Source: Desulfuromonadaceae bacterium (GTDB taxonomy: Bacteria > Desulfobacterota > Desulfuromonadia > Desulfuromonadales > Geopsychrobacteraceae). Taken from it: 17,927 bases of DNA. Location of the stretch: contig WTCI01000096.1 in assembly GCA_013138655.1 (NCBI GenBank), positions 1 to 17,927 on the forward strand, written 5' to 3'. The notes beneath the pieces were generated by a model that had not been told where the DNA came from, ran no database searches, and worked only from the letters and a program-made list of their open reading frames with translations. A program made the position numbers and the translations under genes. Each line of letters opens with the position of its first letter. Position 1 is the stretch's first letter. Shown one piece after another: positions 7,326 to 15,289 of the stretch.

Positions 7326-7645
7326 GCATTGTTGTCGTAATCTTTCTGCTTGCCGGCCTGTTTTTCTCCACGGTCGGTGTTATCGGTATTTTGCGATTTC
7401 CCGATTTTTACAGCCGCCTTCATGCTGCCGGAAAATCCGATTCATTGGCGGCAGTTTTAATCCTGATAAGTGTCGCTCTTTACAATTTGCGGGAATACAA
7501 TGTCGACAATCTGTTGGTCAGTATTAAGATTATGTTGATTGCTGTATTCATTTACGTTGCCAGTCCGACAGCAACCCATGCGATTACCAAGGCAGCCCTG
7601 GTCATCGGAGTTACCCCCTGGACAAGAGGGAAGGGGAGAAAATGA
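7322..7645 (+). CDS. mnhG: Mrp/Mnh antiporter subunit G
   Basis: 107 residues, starting at ATG 7322 in an ATGA overlap with mnhF, with a GGGGGG stretch upstream that can serve as ribosome binding site. Three helices (about 3-24, 43-57 and 63-80). The signature GVIGILRFPDFYSRLHAAGKSDS (19-41) and SPTATHAI (81-88) are those of MrpG/MbhC. It is a small membrane subunit of the antiporter complex. The short basic tail ends in another 4-base overlap with the next gene, suggesting translational coupling. Confidence 0.95.
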   Translation: MSIVVVIFLLAGLFFSTVGVIGILRFPDFYSRLHAAGKSDSLAAVLILISVALYNLREYNVDNLLVSIKIMLIAVFIYVASPTATHAITKAALVIGVTPWTRGKGRK

Positions 7646-7887
7646 TCTGGATTCTCGACCTGATGATTCTCATTTTGGTGGTCGTCTGTGCGCTTGTTGC
7701 GATCAACGTCAAAGACCTGCTCAGCGCAACGATTATTTTCGGTGTCTACAGCTTCGCAATGTGCCTGCTCTGGGCTGAAATGGGCGCAGTTGACGTGGCT
7801 TTTACTGAGGCGACTGTCGGTGCCGGAATCAGTACCATTTTGTTTGTTGCCGCGATTCTTCATACCTCACGGAGGAGTAAAGATTGA
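7642..7887 (+). CDS. DUF4040 subunit (MbhD-like, equivalent to part of the MrpA C-terminal region)
   Basis: 81 residues with three membrane helices filling almost the whole protein. The segment AINVKDLLSATIIFGVYSF (20-38) followed by the acidic motif DVAFTEATVGAGIS (51-64) is the DUF4040/MbhD signature. In canonical Mrp systems this domain is fused inside MrpA behind the NuoL-like part; here it is a free-standing subunit, as in Mbh hydrogenases. Asp51 and Glu56 lie in a hydrophobic helix region and are candidates for the ion path. It overlaps mnhG by four bases and the next gene by four (TTGA). Confidence 0.92.
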   Translation: MIWILDLMILILVVVCALVAINVKDLLSATIIFGVYSFAMCLLWAEMGAVDVAFTEATVGAGISTILFVAAILHTSRRSKD

Positions 7888-8177
7888 AAGTACTCGCACT
7901 TTTTGCCACTCTGATGACTGGGGCCATCCTGCTGTACGGAACGATGGATTTTCCGGCTTTCGGTGACCCGCAATCGCCGGCAGCAACCCACTTGGCTACC
8001 TATTTTACTGAGAATGCGGTACGTGAAACCCATGTTCCCAACTTGGTTACGGCGGTTCTGGGCGATTATCGGGGCTACGATACGATGTTCGAAACCGTGG
8101 TTATCTACTGTGCCGGGTTGGCGGTAGTCAGTGTGCTACGCAAGAAAAAACCGAGTGCGCCGGAGAATAAATCATGA
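7884..8177 (+). CDS. MbhE-like subunit (equivalent to the MrpA C-terminal end)
   Basis: 97 residues, starting at TTG 7884. The start is fixed by GGAGGAG (7871-7877) 6 bases upstream and by overlap with the preceding stop. Two helices (about 3-19 and 69-86) flank an external loop carrying VPNLVTAVLGDYRGYDTMFE (51-70). The V-L-x-DYRG-x-DT-x-x-E pattern is the hallmark of MbhE and of the end of MrpA. Together with the preceding DUF4040 gene it supplies as separate proteins what MrpA carries as a C-terminal fusion. A rare TTG start following a strong Shine-Dalgarno sequence suggests coupled, tuned synthesis. Confidence 0.9.
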   Translation: MKVLALFATLMTGAILLYGTMDFPAFGDPQSPAATHLATYFTENAVRETHVPNLVTAVLGDYRGYDTMFETVVIYCAGLAVVSVLRKKKPSAPENKS

Positions 8178-8656
8178 GGTTGCTTCAGGATCAAACAGCA
8201 GGGCAGAAGCTTGGCGAAAGCCTGATTATTCAGACGGCTGTGCGCATGTTGGTTCCTTTTATCCAACTGTTCGGTCTGTACGTTATTGTGCATGGACATT
8301 ACAGCCCCGGCGGCGGATTCCAGGGCGGGGTTATTCTTGGAGCTTCATTTGTTTTGTTAACATTGGCTTTCGACCAGAAGTTTGCCCTTAAATACATGTC
8401 GGAAAAAGCCAACAACATGCTCAGCAATGCCGGGGCGCTGCTTTTTACCGGAACGGCAACGCTCTGTGCCATCTGTTATGGCGGCATGTTTCTCGATTAC
8501 AGCGCTCTGGATAAACTGCTTCCGCTGGGGCCGATCGCCTGGCGTTCCTTCGGTATTTTTGTTATTGAGGTCGGCGTTGGTCTTGCGGTTATGAGTATCT
8601 CGGCTTCGCTCTTCTGGTTACTGGGTTCAAACGGAGAAATGGACGAGGGACTTTAA
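8174..8656 (+). CDS. mnhB: Mrp/Mnh antiporter subunit B
   Basis: 160 residues, starting at ATG 8174 in an ATGA overlap with the MbhE-like gene, with GGAG 8 bases upstream. Four helices (about 22-40, 48-66, 84-104 and 124-151). The conserved turn GHYSPGGGFQGGVILGASF (41-59) is diagnostic of MrpB/MbhF. The helices form the core next to subunit C in known complexes. Length is typical. The C-terminus is short and acidic, and only two bases separate it from mnhC. Confidence 0.95.
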   Translation: MRLLQDQTAGQKLGESLIIQTAVRMLVPFIQLFGLYVIVHGHYSPGGGFQGGVILGASFVLLTLAFDQKFALKYMSEKANNMLSNAGALLFTGTATLCAICYGGMFLDYSALDKLLPLGPIAWRSFGIFVIEVGVGLAVMSISASLFWLLGSNGEMDEGL

Positions 8657-8658
8657 TC

Positions 8659-9048
8659 ATGGATCAAATAGCAGCACTGATCATTGCCAAGTACAACTAT
8701 TGGATTTATGTCACGCTGATGATGATCGGTTTCTACGCCATGATCGGCAAACGAAATCTGGTTAAGAAGTTGATCGGTTTGAACATTTTTCAAACTGCAA
8801 TCATCTTGATGTTTGTTTCCGCCGGTGTGAAGAAGGGCGCAAAGATTCCGATCCTGGACAAACATCACGTTATGGAACACGGAGTTAATGTTGCCGATAT
8901 TGTCAACCCGGTACCCCATGTTCTGATGTTGACCGCCATCGTTGTTGCGGTCAGTGTCACCGGGGTTGCCTTGGCCATTCTGCTGCGTATTTACCGTGAA
9001 TATGGAACTCTCGAAGAGGACGAAATCCTGGAGAAACTCGGCCAATGA
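8659..9048 (+). CDS. mnhC: Mrp/Mnh antiporter subunit C (NuoK-like)
   Basis: 129 residues with GAGGGA 8 bases before ATG 8659. Three helices: about 14-30, 34-57 and 86-112. The last holds NPVPHVLMLTAIVVAVSVTG (83-102), the NuoK/MrpC signature. MrpC is homologous to NuoK of respiratory complex I. A cytoplasmic acidic tail (117-129) follows. A loop of about 25 residues between helices 2 and 3 (GAKIPILDKHHVMEHGVN) is usual for the Mrp branch. It overlaps the D subunit gene by ATGA. Confidence 0.95.
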   Translation: MDQIAALIIAKYNYWIYVTLMMIGFYAMIGKRNLVKKLIGLNIFQTAIILMFVSAGVKKGAKIPILDKHHVMEHGVNVADIVNPVPHVLMLTAIVVAVSVTGVALAILLRIYREYGTLEEDEILEKLGQ

Positions 9049-10526
9049 GTACGTCTAACCTGCATGTTTATGTCATGGCCGCACCACTGCTGACGGCCTT
9101 TTTCGTTAATCTCGTCGGCAGGGTTTCAAAGGCTTGGATCGCCCCCTTGACACTCGGTTGCTTGGCTTTCTCCTCAGCCGCCTCGATCATTGTTTTGGGC
9201 CGGGTTATGGCTTATGGAGGATTCAGTTACACGGTCGGCAATTGGCAAGCACCATACGGTATTGAACTGGTCGTTGATCATCTTTCCGCCGTTATGCTGG
9301 TACTGATTTCCGTTGTCGCGTTCATCGCTACCATGTCTGCTTTGAAGTCGACCTCTCAAGAACTTCCAGATCAAGAGTATCTGTTCTTTACCCTTTATCT
9401 GATTTTGATTGCCGGTTTGCTTGGTCTGGTTCTGACCGCTGATGCCTTCAATCTTTACGTGCTGCTGGAAATCACCTCAATCACAACTTATGGTTTGATT
9501 GCCATGGGGAAGGGACGTGCCCCGCTGGCCAGCTTTAACTACATCATCATGGGCTCTATCGGTGCCAGTTTTTACCTGCTCGGGGTCGGCTACCTCTACT
9601 TGATGACCGGCAGTCTGAATATGGCCGATATCGCCCAGATTCTGCCGACAATTGGCGGTGGTGCCGCAATTGCGACGGCTTTGGCATTTATGCTGGTCGG
9701 TCTCTGGGTCAAGATGGCTTTTTTCCCGCTGCACGGTTGGCTGCCGAATGCCTATTCTTTAGCGCCGACCGGTGCGGCAATACTGGTTGCTCCGTTGATG
9801 ACCAAGGTCACTATCTATCTGATGGTGCGGGTCATGTTCACAATCTTTTCCGTCGACTTACTGTTCCTGCAGAATCCGGCAGTACAAAACGGAATTGTCT
9901 GGGCCGCTGCTCTGGCTATTATCTGTGCATCGTCCTTAGCTCTGGCCCAACGTGATCTGAAACGGATGTTGACTTACATCATCGTTGCTGAAGTCGGTTA
10001 CATGGTGGGCGGCGTCTGGCTGGCCAACAGTACCGGAATGACAGGCGCGATATTGCATATCGTCAATGATGCACTGATGACTCTCTGTCTGTTCCTGGCC
10101 ATTGCCGCCATCCTTTATCGGCTTGGTAGTGTGGAATTTGACAGTCTGCAGGGTATTTACCGGAAAATGCCGATCACTATGGCGGCTTTTACCGTCGGTG
10201 CCTTTGCGATGATCGGGATACCTCCGACCGCCGGTTTCTTCAGTAAGTGGTATCTGCTCCTCGGCGGCATTGAAGCGGGACAGTGGGGCTATGTTGTTGC
10301 GCTATTATTCAGTTCTCTGGTGAACGCAGTGCTGTTTTTCCGCATTATTGAGATCGGCTACTTCCACAAGGATGGCGAGCATCATGGCCACGAAAAGTTG
10401 GCAGAGGCTCCATTGAGTATGCAGATTCCACTCCTGATCAGTGCAACTGCATTGATTGTCATTGGTCTCGGTTCCGGGCCGTTGGTTGAAAAAATTATCA
10501 AACTGGCATTACCGGTTGGTTTTTAG
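9045..10526 (+). CDS. mnhD: Mrp/Mnh antiporter subunit D (first NuoL/M/N-like channel subunit)
   Basis: 493 residues, about 14 helices, the usual size of MrpD/MbhH. Conserved channel residues visible: Glu142 (VLLEITS), Lys223 in WVKMAFFPLHGWLPNAY, Lys254 in LMTKVTIY and Lys306 in RDLKRMLTY. At the terminal helix site, where relatives have HALxK, this protein has HIVNDALMT, so the lysine is replaced (Thr346). This pattern fits the MbhH-like branch as far as I recall. It should carry the main proton or cation half-channel next to subunit C. A His-rich cytoplasmic segment (443-451) follows helix 12. 70 bases without an obvious terminator separate it from the next gene. Confidence 0.93.
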   Translation: MSTSNLHVYVMAAPLLTAFFVNLVGRVSKAWIAPLTLGCLAFSSAASIIVLGRVMAYGGFSYTVGNWQAPYGIELVVDHLSAVMLVLISVVAFIATMSALKSTSQELPDQEYLFFTLYLILIAGLLGLVLTADAFNLYVLLEITSITTYGLIAMGKGRAPLASFNYIIMGSIGASFYLLGVGYLYLMTGSLNMADIAQILPTIGGGAAIATALAFMLVGLWVKMAFFPLHGWLPNAYSLAPTGAAILVAPLMTKVTIYLMVRVMFTIFSVDLLFLQNPAVQNGIVWAAALAIICASSLALAQRDLKRMLTYIIVAEVGYMVGGVWLANSTGMTGAILHIVNDALMTLCLFLAIAAILYRLGSVEFDSLQGIYRKMPITMAAFTVGAFAMIGIPPTAGFFSKWYLLLGGIEAGQWGYVVALLFSSLVNAVLFFRIIEIGYFHKDGEHHGHEKLAEAPLSMQIPLLISATALIVIGLGSGPLVEKIIKLALPVGF

Positions 10527-10596
10527 AGTTGATTGATTGTTGATTAAGGCGGTCTTTCAACCGTTGGATGACTAAAAAGACAGGGCAACTTTCACT

Positions 10597-12069
10597 ATGA
10601 GCTATCAAACATCGATCTGGCCGCTGGCGGCCGTGTTGATCTCCTTGATCGGATCCATCCCGATCATGCTGTCGGACCGCAATCCGAATTTGCGTGAAAG
10701 CTGGACGATACTTATTGCACTCGGCAAAGTGGTTATTGTCGCCTCGCTGCTCCCCACGGTGTTGGCCGGCGGCGGATTTGAATTCACCATTGTCGAAGTG
10801 ATACCTGGGGTACCGCTGGCTCTGCGAGTGGATGCCATGGGCATGTTCTTTGCCTTGGTTGCCTCTATTCTCTGGTTCTTCACCTCGGTCTACTCCATCG
10901 GTTACATGCGCGCTCTTAACGAACATGCGCAAACCCGCTATTATGCATCGTTTGCCGTAGCAATCTCAGCGACCCTGGGGGTTGCATTTTCTGCTAACCT
11001 GCTGACTCTCTACCTGTTTTATGAAATGCTTTCCCTGTCGACCTACCCGTTGGTTACCCACCACCAGGATGCCGAGGCACGTCAATCCGGTCGCAAGTAT
11101 CTGACCTATATCCTTGGCACGTCCATTGGGCTGGCCCTGCCGGCGATGTTGATTGTCTACTCACTGGCCGGAACCCTCGATTTTAAAATCGGCGGTATCC
11201 TCAGCGGAACCGGTGCCTCATCACAAACCCTTGCACTGGTCCTGGTTTTGTTTCTGTTCGGCTTTGCCAAGTCAGGGTTGATGCCGTTCCACGGCTGGTT
11301 GCCGGCAGCTATGGTGGCGCCGACACCGGTCAGTTCCTTTCTACATGGTGTTGCCGTTGTTAAGGTCGGCGTCTTTTCAATCCTGCGGGTCATCTTCCAT
11401 ATTTTCGGCCCGGAACAACTGTTGGCGGTCAACCTGGGTTGGGTCATTACCACCTTGGCCTCGATTACCATCCTGGTTGCGTCACTGATTGCTTTAACTC
11501 AGGATAACCTGAAGCGGCGCTTGGCTTATTCAACCATCGGCCAGCTTTCCTACATGATTCTCGGTGCCGGAATGCTGACGGCTGTCGGTATGACGGGCGG
11601 TCTATTGCATATCGCCATGCATGCCTTCGGCAAGATCACTCTGTTTTTCTGTGCCGGAGCAATCTTTGTTGCCTCGGGAAAAAAATATATCAGCCAGATG
11701 GACGGGCTCGGCCGACGTATGCCGATCACTTATCTGGCATTCATGTTCGGTTCGATCAGTATTATCGGTATGCCACCGCTCGGTGGGTTCATCAGCAAAT
11801 GGAACTTGGTGCTCGGCGCGGTCAGCAGTGATCAAATGATTCTGCTGGTTGTGCTTTTGACCAGTACACTGCTCAACGCGGCCTATTTTCTGCCGATTGT
11901 CTACCGTGGTTTCTTCGCGGAGTCATCTGACCCGGTTTTTGATGAGGGAATTAAGGAAGCGCCGTTGTTCTGTCTGATCCCGTTGTCGGTGACCGCCTGT
12001 GCGTCGCTGGCGCTGTTTTTCTATCCGGATATTTTCCTCCGGTTGGCCCGCCTGGCCCTGTTTCCTTAA
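10597..12069 (+). CDS. Second NuoL/M/N-like antiporter subunit (MrpD/MrpA family)
   Basis: 490 residues, about 14 helices, proton-conducting membrane transporter family. All the classical channel residues are present: Glu143 (LFYEMLSLSTYP), Lys225 in FAKSGLMPFHGWLP, His250 and Lys256 in FLHGVAVVKVG, Lys306 in DNLKRRLAYSTIGQLSYM, and Lys346 in HIAMHAFGKITLFF. The STIGQLSYMILG and HAFGKITLFFCAGAI blocks are NuoL/MrpA-like, so this may stand in for the N-terminal part of MrpA. The ribosome binding site is weak (AGGG, 11 bases before ATG 10597). It is the most canonical pump subunit of the three. Confidence 0.92.
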   Translation: MSYQTSIWPLAAVLISLIGSIPIMLSDRNPNLRESWTILIALGKVVIVASLLPTVLAGGGFEFTIVEVIPGVPLALRVDAMGMFFALVASILWFFTSVYSIGYMRALNEHAQTRYYASFAVAISATLGVAFSANLLTLYLFYEMLSLSTYPLVTHHQDAEARQSGRKYLTYILGTSIGLALPAMLIVYSLAGTLDFKIGGILSGTGASSQTLALVLVLFLFGFAKSGLMPFHGWLPAAMVAPTPVSSFLHGVAVVKVGVFSILRVIFHIFGPEQLLAVNLGWVITTLASITILVASLIALTQDNLKRRLAYSTIGQLSYMILGAGMLTAVGMTGGLLHIAMHAFGKITLFFCAGAIFVASGKKYISQMDGLGRRMPITYLAFMFGSISIIGMPPLGGFISKWNLVLGAVSSDQMILLVVLLTSTLLNAAYFLPIVYRGFFAESSDPVFDEGIKEAPLFCLIPLSVTACASLALFFYPDIFLRLARLALFP

Positions 12070-12082
12070 ACTGAGGTAAGTT

Positions 12083-12349
12083 ATGGACCCTGAAAATAAA
12101 AAGCCGGAAGTCTGGACCTGGTTCGATCATGCGCAGAATATCAAGCGATTAAAGATCGGCTTTTATATTGTCCTGGTCCTGCTGGTGATTCCCGATTTCT
12201 TTATCCACAAGCACAGCCTCTTTTCCCCTGTAGAGGCCTGGCCAGGATTTTATGCATTTGTCGGTTTTGCCTCCTGCGTGGTGATCATTCTGGTTTCCAA
12301 GTTACTCGGGTTCGTGCTGAAGCGGAAAGAGGATTATTATGACAGCTAG
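12083..12349 (+). CDS. Small two-helix membrane protein of the antiporter operon, unknown function
   Basis: 88 residues, with GAGG 6 bases before ATG 12083 and start 13 bases after the preceding stop. The N-terminus (1-23) is soluble and aromatic/charged, with EVWTWFDHAQNIKRLK. Two membrane helices (about 24-40, ending IPDFFIHKH, and 53-77) and a charged tail RKEDYYDS follow. It is not one of the named Mrp A-G subunits and I do not recognise a family. Its 3' end overlaps the third channel subunit by 11 bases, so it is very likely an integral part of the complex or needed for its assembly. The helical layout, with His/Asp residues at the membrane border, resembles small accessory subunits. Confidence 0.85.
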   Translation: MDPENKKPEVWTWFDHAQNIKRLKIGFYIVLVLLVIPDFFIHKHSLFSPVEAWPGFYAFVGFASCVVIILVSKLLGFVLKRKEDYYDS

Positions 12350-14105
12350 CCTGCACCCGTCACTACTGTTTCTTGCTGGAGCCCTGCTGCTCTGGGTGTT
12401 GCCGCTGCTGGGCCGAAAAATCCTGATTCTGCTGGTTCCCGCTACCGCGTTTCTGGTCATCACCCAGCTGACACCAGGCACTTACTATGGCTATGAGCTG
12501 TTCGGCTTTGACCTGAATCTACTCAGGGTTGATAAGCTGAGCAAGGCCTTCGGCTATGTGTTCACCATTAACGCCTTTGCCTGTTTTCTGTTTGCCCTGC
12601 ACCTGAAGAGTCGTTACGAGCATACTGCGGCACTCGTCTACATTGGTGCCGCTCTTGGGGCGGTGTTTGCTGCTGACCTGATCTCTCTTTACCTGTTCTG
12701 GGAAGTGATGGCGATCACTTCCACCTTTCTTGTTCTGGCGCGCAAAACCGAAAAAGCCTACAGAGCAGCCTTTCGTTATGTCATGGTGCACATCTTTGGC
12801 GGTTTGTGTCTACTGGCGGGGATCCTTCTGCAGGTGAATGCCACCGGCTCAGTTGCCTTCGACGGATTTAGTCTCCAAGGCCTGCCGACTTATCTGATTT
12901 TGATCGGTTTTCTAATCAATGCCGCCGCACCTCCGATTTCGGCGTGGCTCGCAGATGCCTACCCTGAAGCAACTGTCACCGGTGGTGTCATCATGACGGC
13001 CTATACCACCAAAACCGCTGTATATACCCTGATCCGTGGTTTTGCAGGTTGGGAGATCCTCATCGCCGTCGGCTGTTTCATGGCTATTTACGGGATTATT
13101 TACGCCATCTTGGAAAATGATATGCGCCGCATCCTGGCCTATTCGATCATGAACCAGGTCGGGTTCATGATCTGCGGGATCGGGATCGGTACGGCCCTGG
13201 CGATCAGCGGGGCTGTAGCTCACGCCTTTGCTCATATTATCTATAAGGCACTGCTCTGGATGAGTGCCGGGGCGGTGCTCTACCTTACTGGTAAAAGCAA
13301 GTGTACCGACCTGGGGGGGCTCTATAAAACCATGCCTCTAACGATGATTTTCGGTACCGTTGGGGCGCTGGCTATCTCGAGTTTCCCTTTTCTGTCGGGC
13401 TACACCAGTAAGCCGATGATTATTGAAGCCGGGATCCATGAAGGATTTTTCTGGGTCTGGCTGATTCTTGAAATCGCTTCGGCCGGGGTGTTTCTGCATG
13501 CCGGGATCAAGTTTCCCTATTTTGTCTTTTTCGCCAAGGATAATGGTCTACGGCCAGGTGAACCACCCAAGCATATGCTGCTGGCCATGGCTTTTCTTGC
13601 CTTTATCTGTATTTTCCTCGGGGTTTATCCGCAGCCGCTTTACGATATCCTTCCCTACCCGGTTGACTTTCATGCCTACGGGTTTGAGCATACCCTCAAC
13701 CAGTTTCAACTGCTGATGTTCTCGGCCCTGGCATTCTTCCTGCTCCTGCCGCTTTTGAAGCGTACCAGAACCATTTCTATTGACACTGACTGGTTCTACC
13801 GCAAGGGCGGACGGTTGTTTTTCTCCGGTTGTGACAAGATTTTCAACAGCCTGAATGACTTCGGCGATCGGATATTTGCTCAGAAAGTTCCGAGCCTGCT
13901 TAATCGATTTTTCCTCGATCCATCACGATACGTGCAGAAATATGTTGTCCAACTGATGGCAGAAGTTAGTGGTGACGACAAACAGGTTGATCGCCGCAAT
14001 AAAGAGATAGATCATCGAACCAAGGCTCTCGCTTATCCGATCGGTGGTAGTGTTTTCCTGGCTGTGCTTTTCGTTGCGGTCATGTCGTTACTCTATTTCA
14101 ATTGA
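12339..14105 (+). CDS. Third, long NuoL/M/N-like antiporter subunit with altered channel lysine
   Basis: 588 residues, starting at ATG 12339 with AGAGG upstream and an 11-base overlap with the small gene. The membrane domain covers about 1-470, followed by an amphipathic and charged extension (about 476-568, including DTDWFYRKGGR) and one final helix (571-587), a layout recalling NuoL-type lateral helices. Glu122 (LFWEVMA), Lys225 (TTKTAVY) and Lys303 (HAFAHIIYKALLWM) are kept. The central lysine site found as WVKMAFFPLHGWLP in the first D subunit here reads LINAAAPPISAWLADAYPEA, so Asn194 replaces Lys. Another lysine is Arg263 (DMRRILAY). It may be a divergent or non-pumping half-channel. 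It is the last gene of the operon and is followed by a terminator. Confidence 0.91.
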   Translation: MTASLHPSLLFLAGALLLWVLPLLGRKILILLVPATAFLVITQLTPGTYYGYELFGFDLNLLRVDKLSKAFGYVFTINAFACFLFALHLKSRYEHTAALVYIGAALGAVFAADLISLYLFWEVMAITSTFLVLARKTEKAYRAAFRYVMVHIFGGLCLLAGILLQVNATGSVAFDGFSLQGLPTYLILIGFLINAAAPPISAWLADAYPEATVTGGVIMTAYTTKTAVYTLIRGFAGWEILIAVGCFMAIYGIIYAILENDMRRILAYSIMNQVGFMICGIGIGTALAISGAVAHAFAHIIYKALLWMSAGAVLYLTGKSKCTDLGGLYKTMPLTMIFGTVGALAISSFPFLSGYTSKPMIIEAGIHEGFFWVWLILEIASAGVFLHAGIKFPYFVFFAKDNGLRPGEPPKHMLLAMAFLAFICIFLGVYPQPLYDILPYPVDFHAYGFEHTLNQFQLLMFSALAFFLLLPLLKRTRTISIDTDWFYRKGGRLFFSGCDKIFNSLNDFGDRIFAQKVPSLLNRFFLDPSRYVQKYVVQLMAEVSGDDKQVDRRNKEIDHRTKALAYPIGGSVFLAVLFVAVMSLLYFN

Positions 14106-14114
14106 TTCCTACCC

Positions 14115-14140
14115 CCCCCCTGATGTCAGGGGGGATTTTT
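14115..14140 (+). terminator. Terminator of the antiporter operon
   Basis: CCCCCCTG (14115-14122) pairs with CAGGGGGG (14127-14134) around an ATGT loop, followed by ATTTTT. It starts 9 bases after the last antiporter stop codon and ends only 8 bases before the hemW start. The 3' arm AGGGGGGA also looks like a ribosome binding site. Confidence 0.85.
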
Positions 14141-14148
14141 ATGAACTG

Positions 14149-15282
14149 ATGAGTTCTCTCTATCTGCATATCCCGTTCTGTTCCAGTAAGTGTCCTTATT
14201 GCGATTTCTTTTCCCAAGTCGGTTCCCAAGAACAGCTTGATGAATATGTTGAACTGCTGAATCTCAATATCCGGATTTTGCAACAAAAATTTCCCCACAA
14301 TCCTCCACTTGAAACCATCTTTTTCGGTGGCGGCACACCATCCCTCCTTTCTGCAGAGCAAATAGGAAGTCTGCTCAAATACATCAAAGGGACTTTCGAC
14401 ATAGATAAAAATGCCGAGATCACCCTGGAAGCCAATCCCGGGACCGTTGACCTGGATCAGTTAAGGGGATATCGACAGGCGGGAGTCAACCGCCTGTCTC
14501 TCGGCATACAATCACTCAACGATCAACACTTACAGCTGCTTGGCAGAATCCATACCGCAGATCAGGCTCAAGACAGTGTTATTGCCGCACGTGCAGCCGG
14601 GTTCAACAATCTGAGCCTTGACCTGATGTTTGCTCTGCCCGATCAAGATCTGTCGTCATTGGAAGAGGAGCTTTCCCTGCTGCTGGAACTGAGTCCGGAG
14701 CATGTTTCCCTGTATGGCCTCTCTTTTGAGAAGGGAACAGAATTTGCCGTACGACTGCAACGTGGAGAACTCACGGCCTGTGGAGAAAATCTCTACGCAG
14801 ATCAATATCGTTTATTACATGAGAGGATGAATGCTGCCGGTTTCGAGCATTATGAGATCTCCAACTTTGCCCGCCCCGGTAGCCGTTGTCGGCATAATCA
14901 GGTTTATTGGCGGCGACAGACCTGCCTGGCATTGGGTTGCGGAGCGCACAGTTTTATTGCTGATGGCTGGGGTGAGCGTTGGCATGTGCCGTCCGATTTG
15001 CCGACGTATCGGCGAAAGTTGCAGAACGGCCAGAATGCTTGTGAGTTGCTTGAATCTTTCGACCGTCAGGCGGCCATGGCGGAAACTGTCTACCTGGCCC
15101 TGAGAACCGCTGATGGTCTCTCGAGAAAGAGGTTCCGGCGGCAGTTCGGGAGTTTTCCGGAAGAGCTGTTCCCGGACGCCTTCCGGCGGCAGGCTGAGCG
15201 GTTGAAGCTGGTTGACGATAGCTGGCGCCTCGATTTGCAGGGCTGGTTGCTGTATGATCATCTGATCAGCGCTTTTCTGTAA
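14149..15282 (+). CDS. hemW: HemW, haem chaperone / radical SAM protein (HemN-like)
   Basis: 377 residues, starting at ATG 14149. The frame is open further upstream through the antiporter gene, but HemW proteins begin like MSSLYLHIPFC. The radical SAM cluster motif C-x3-C-x2-C is Cys11, Cys15 and Cys18 (CSSKCPYCDF). HemN itself has a fourth cysteine here; this protein has Phe, as in HemW. GGGTPS (60-65) binds SAM. RHNQVYW (248-254) is the HN-x2-YW motif associated with haem binding in HemW. The family hands haem to membrane respiratory enzymes and is not the coproporphyrinogen oxidase. It probably depends on read-through of the terminator, or has an internal promoter. A 2-codon mini-frame ATG AAC TGA (14141-14149) shares a base with its start. 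Confidence 0.95.
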   Translation: MSSLYLHIPFCSSKCPYCDFFSQVGSQEQLDEYVELLNLNIRILQQKFPHNPPLETIFFGGGTPSLLSAEQIGSLLKYIKGTFDIDKNAEITLEANPGTVDLDQLRGYRQAGVNRLSLGIQSLNDQHLQLLGRIHTADQAQDSVIAARAAGFNNLSLDLMFALPDQDLSSLEEELSLLLELSPEHVSLYGLSFEKGTEFAVRLQRGELTACGENLYADQYRLLHERMNAAGFEHYEISNFARPGSRCRHNQVYWRRQTCLALGCGAHSFIADGWGERWHVPSDLPTYRRKLQNGQNACELLESFDRQAAMAETVYLALRTADGLSRKRFRRQFGSFPEELFPDAFRRQAERLKLVDDSWRLDLQGWLLYDHLISAFL

Positions 15283-15289
15283 ATTTTGA

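Noticed and set aside
14044..14148. Upstream in-frame extension of hemW starting inside the last antiporter gene.
   Set aside because: It would read through the terminator hairpin, and HemW proteins begin directly at the MSSLYLHIPFC-like strand.
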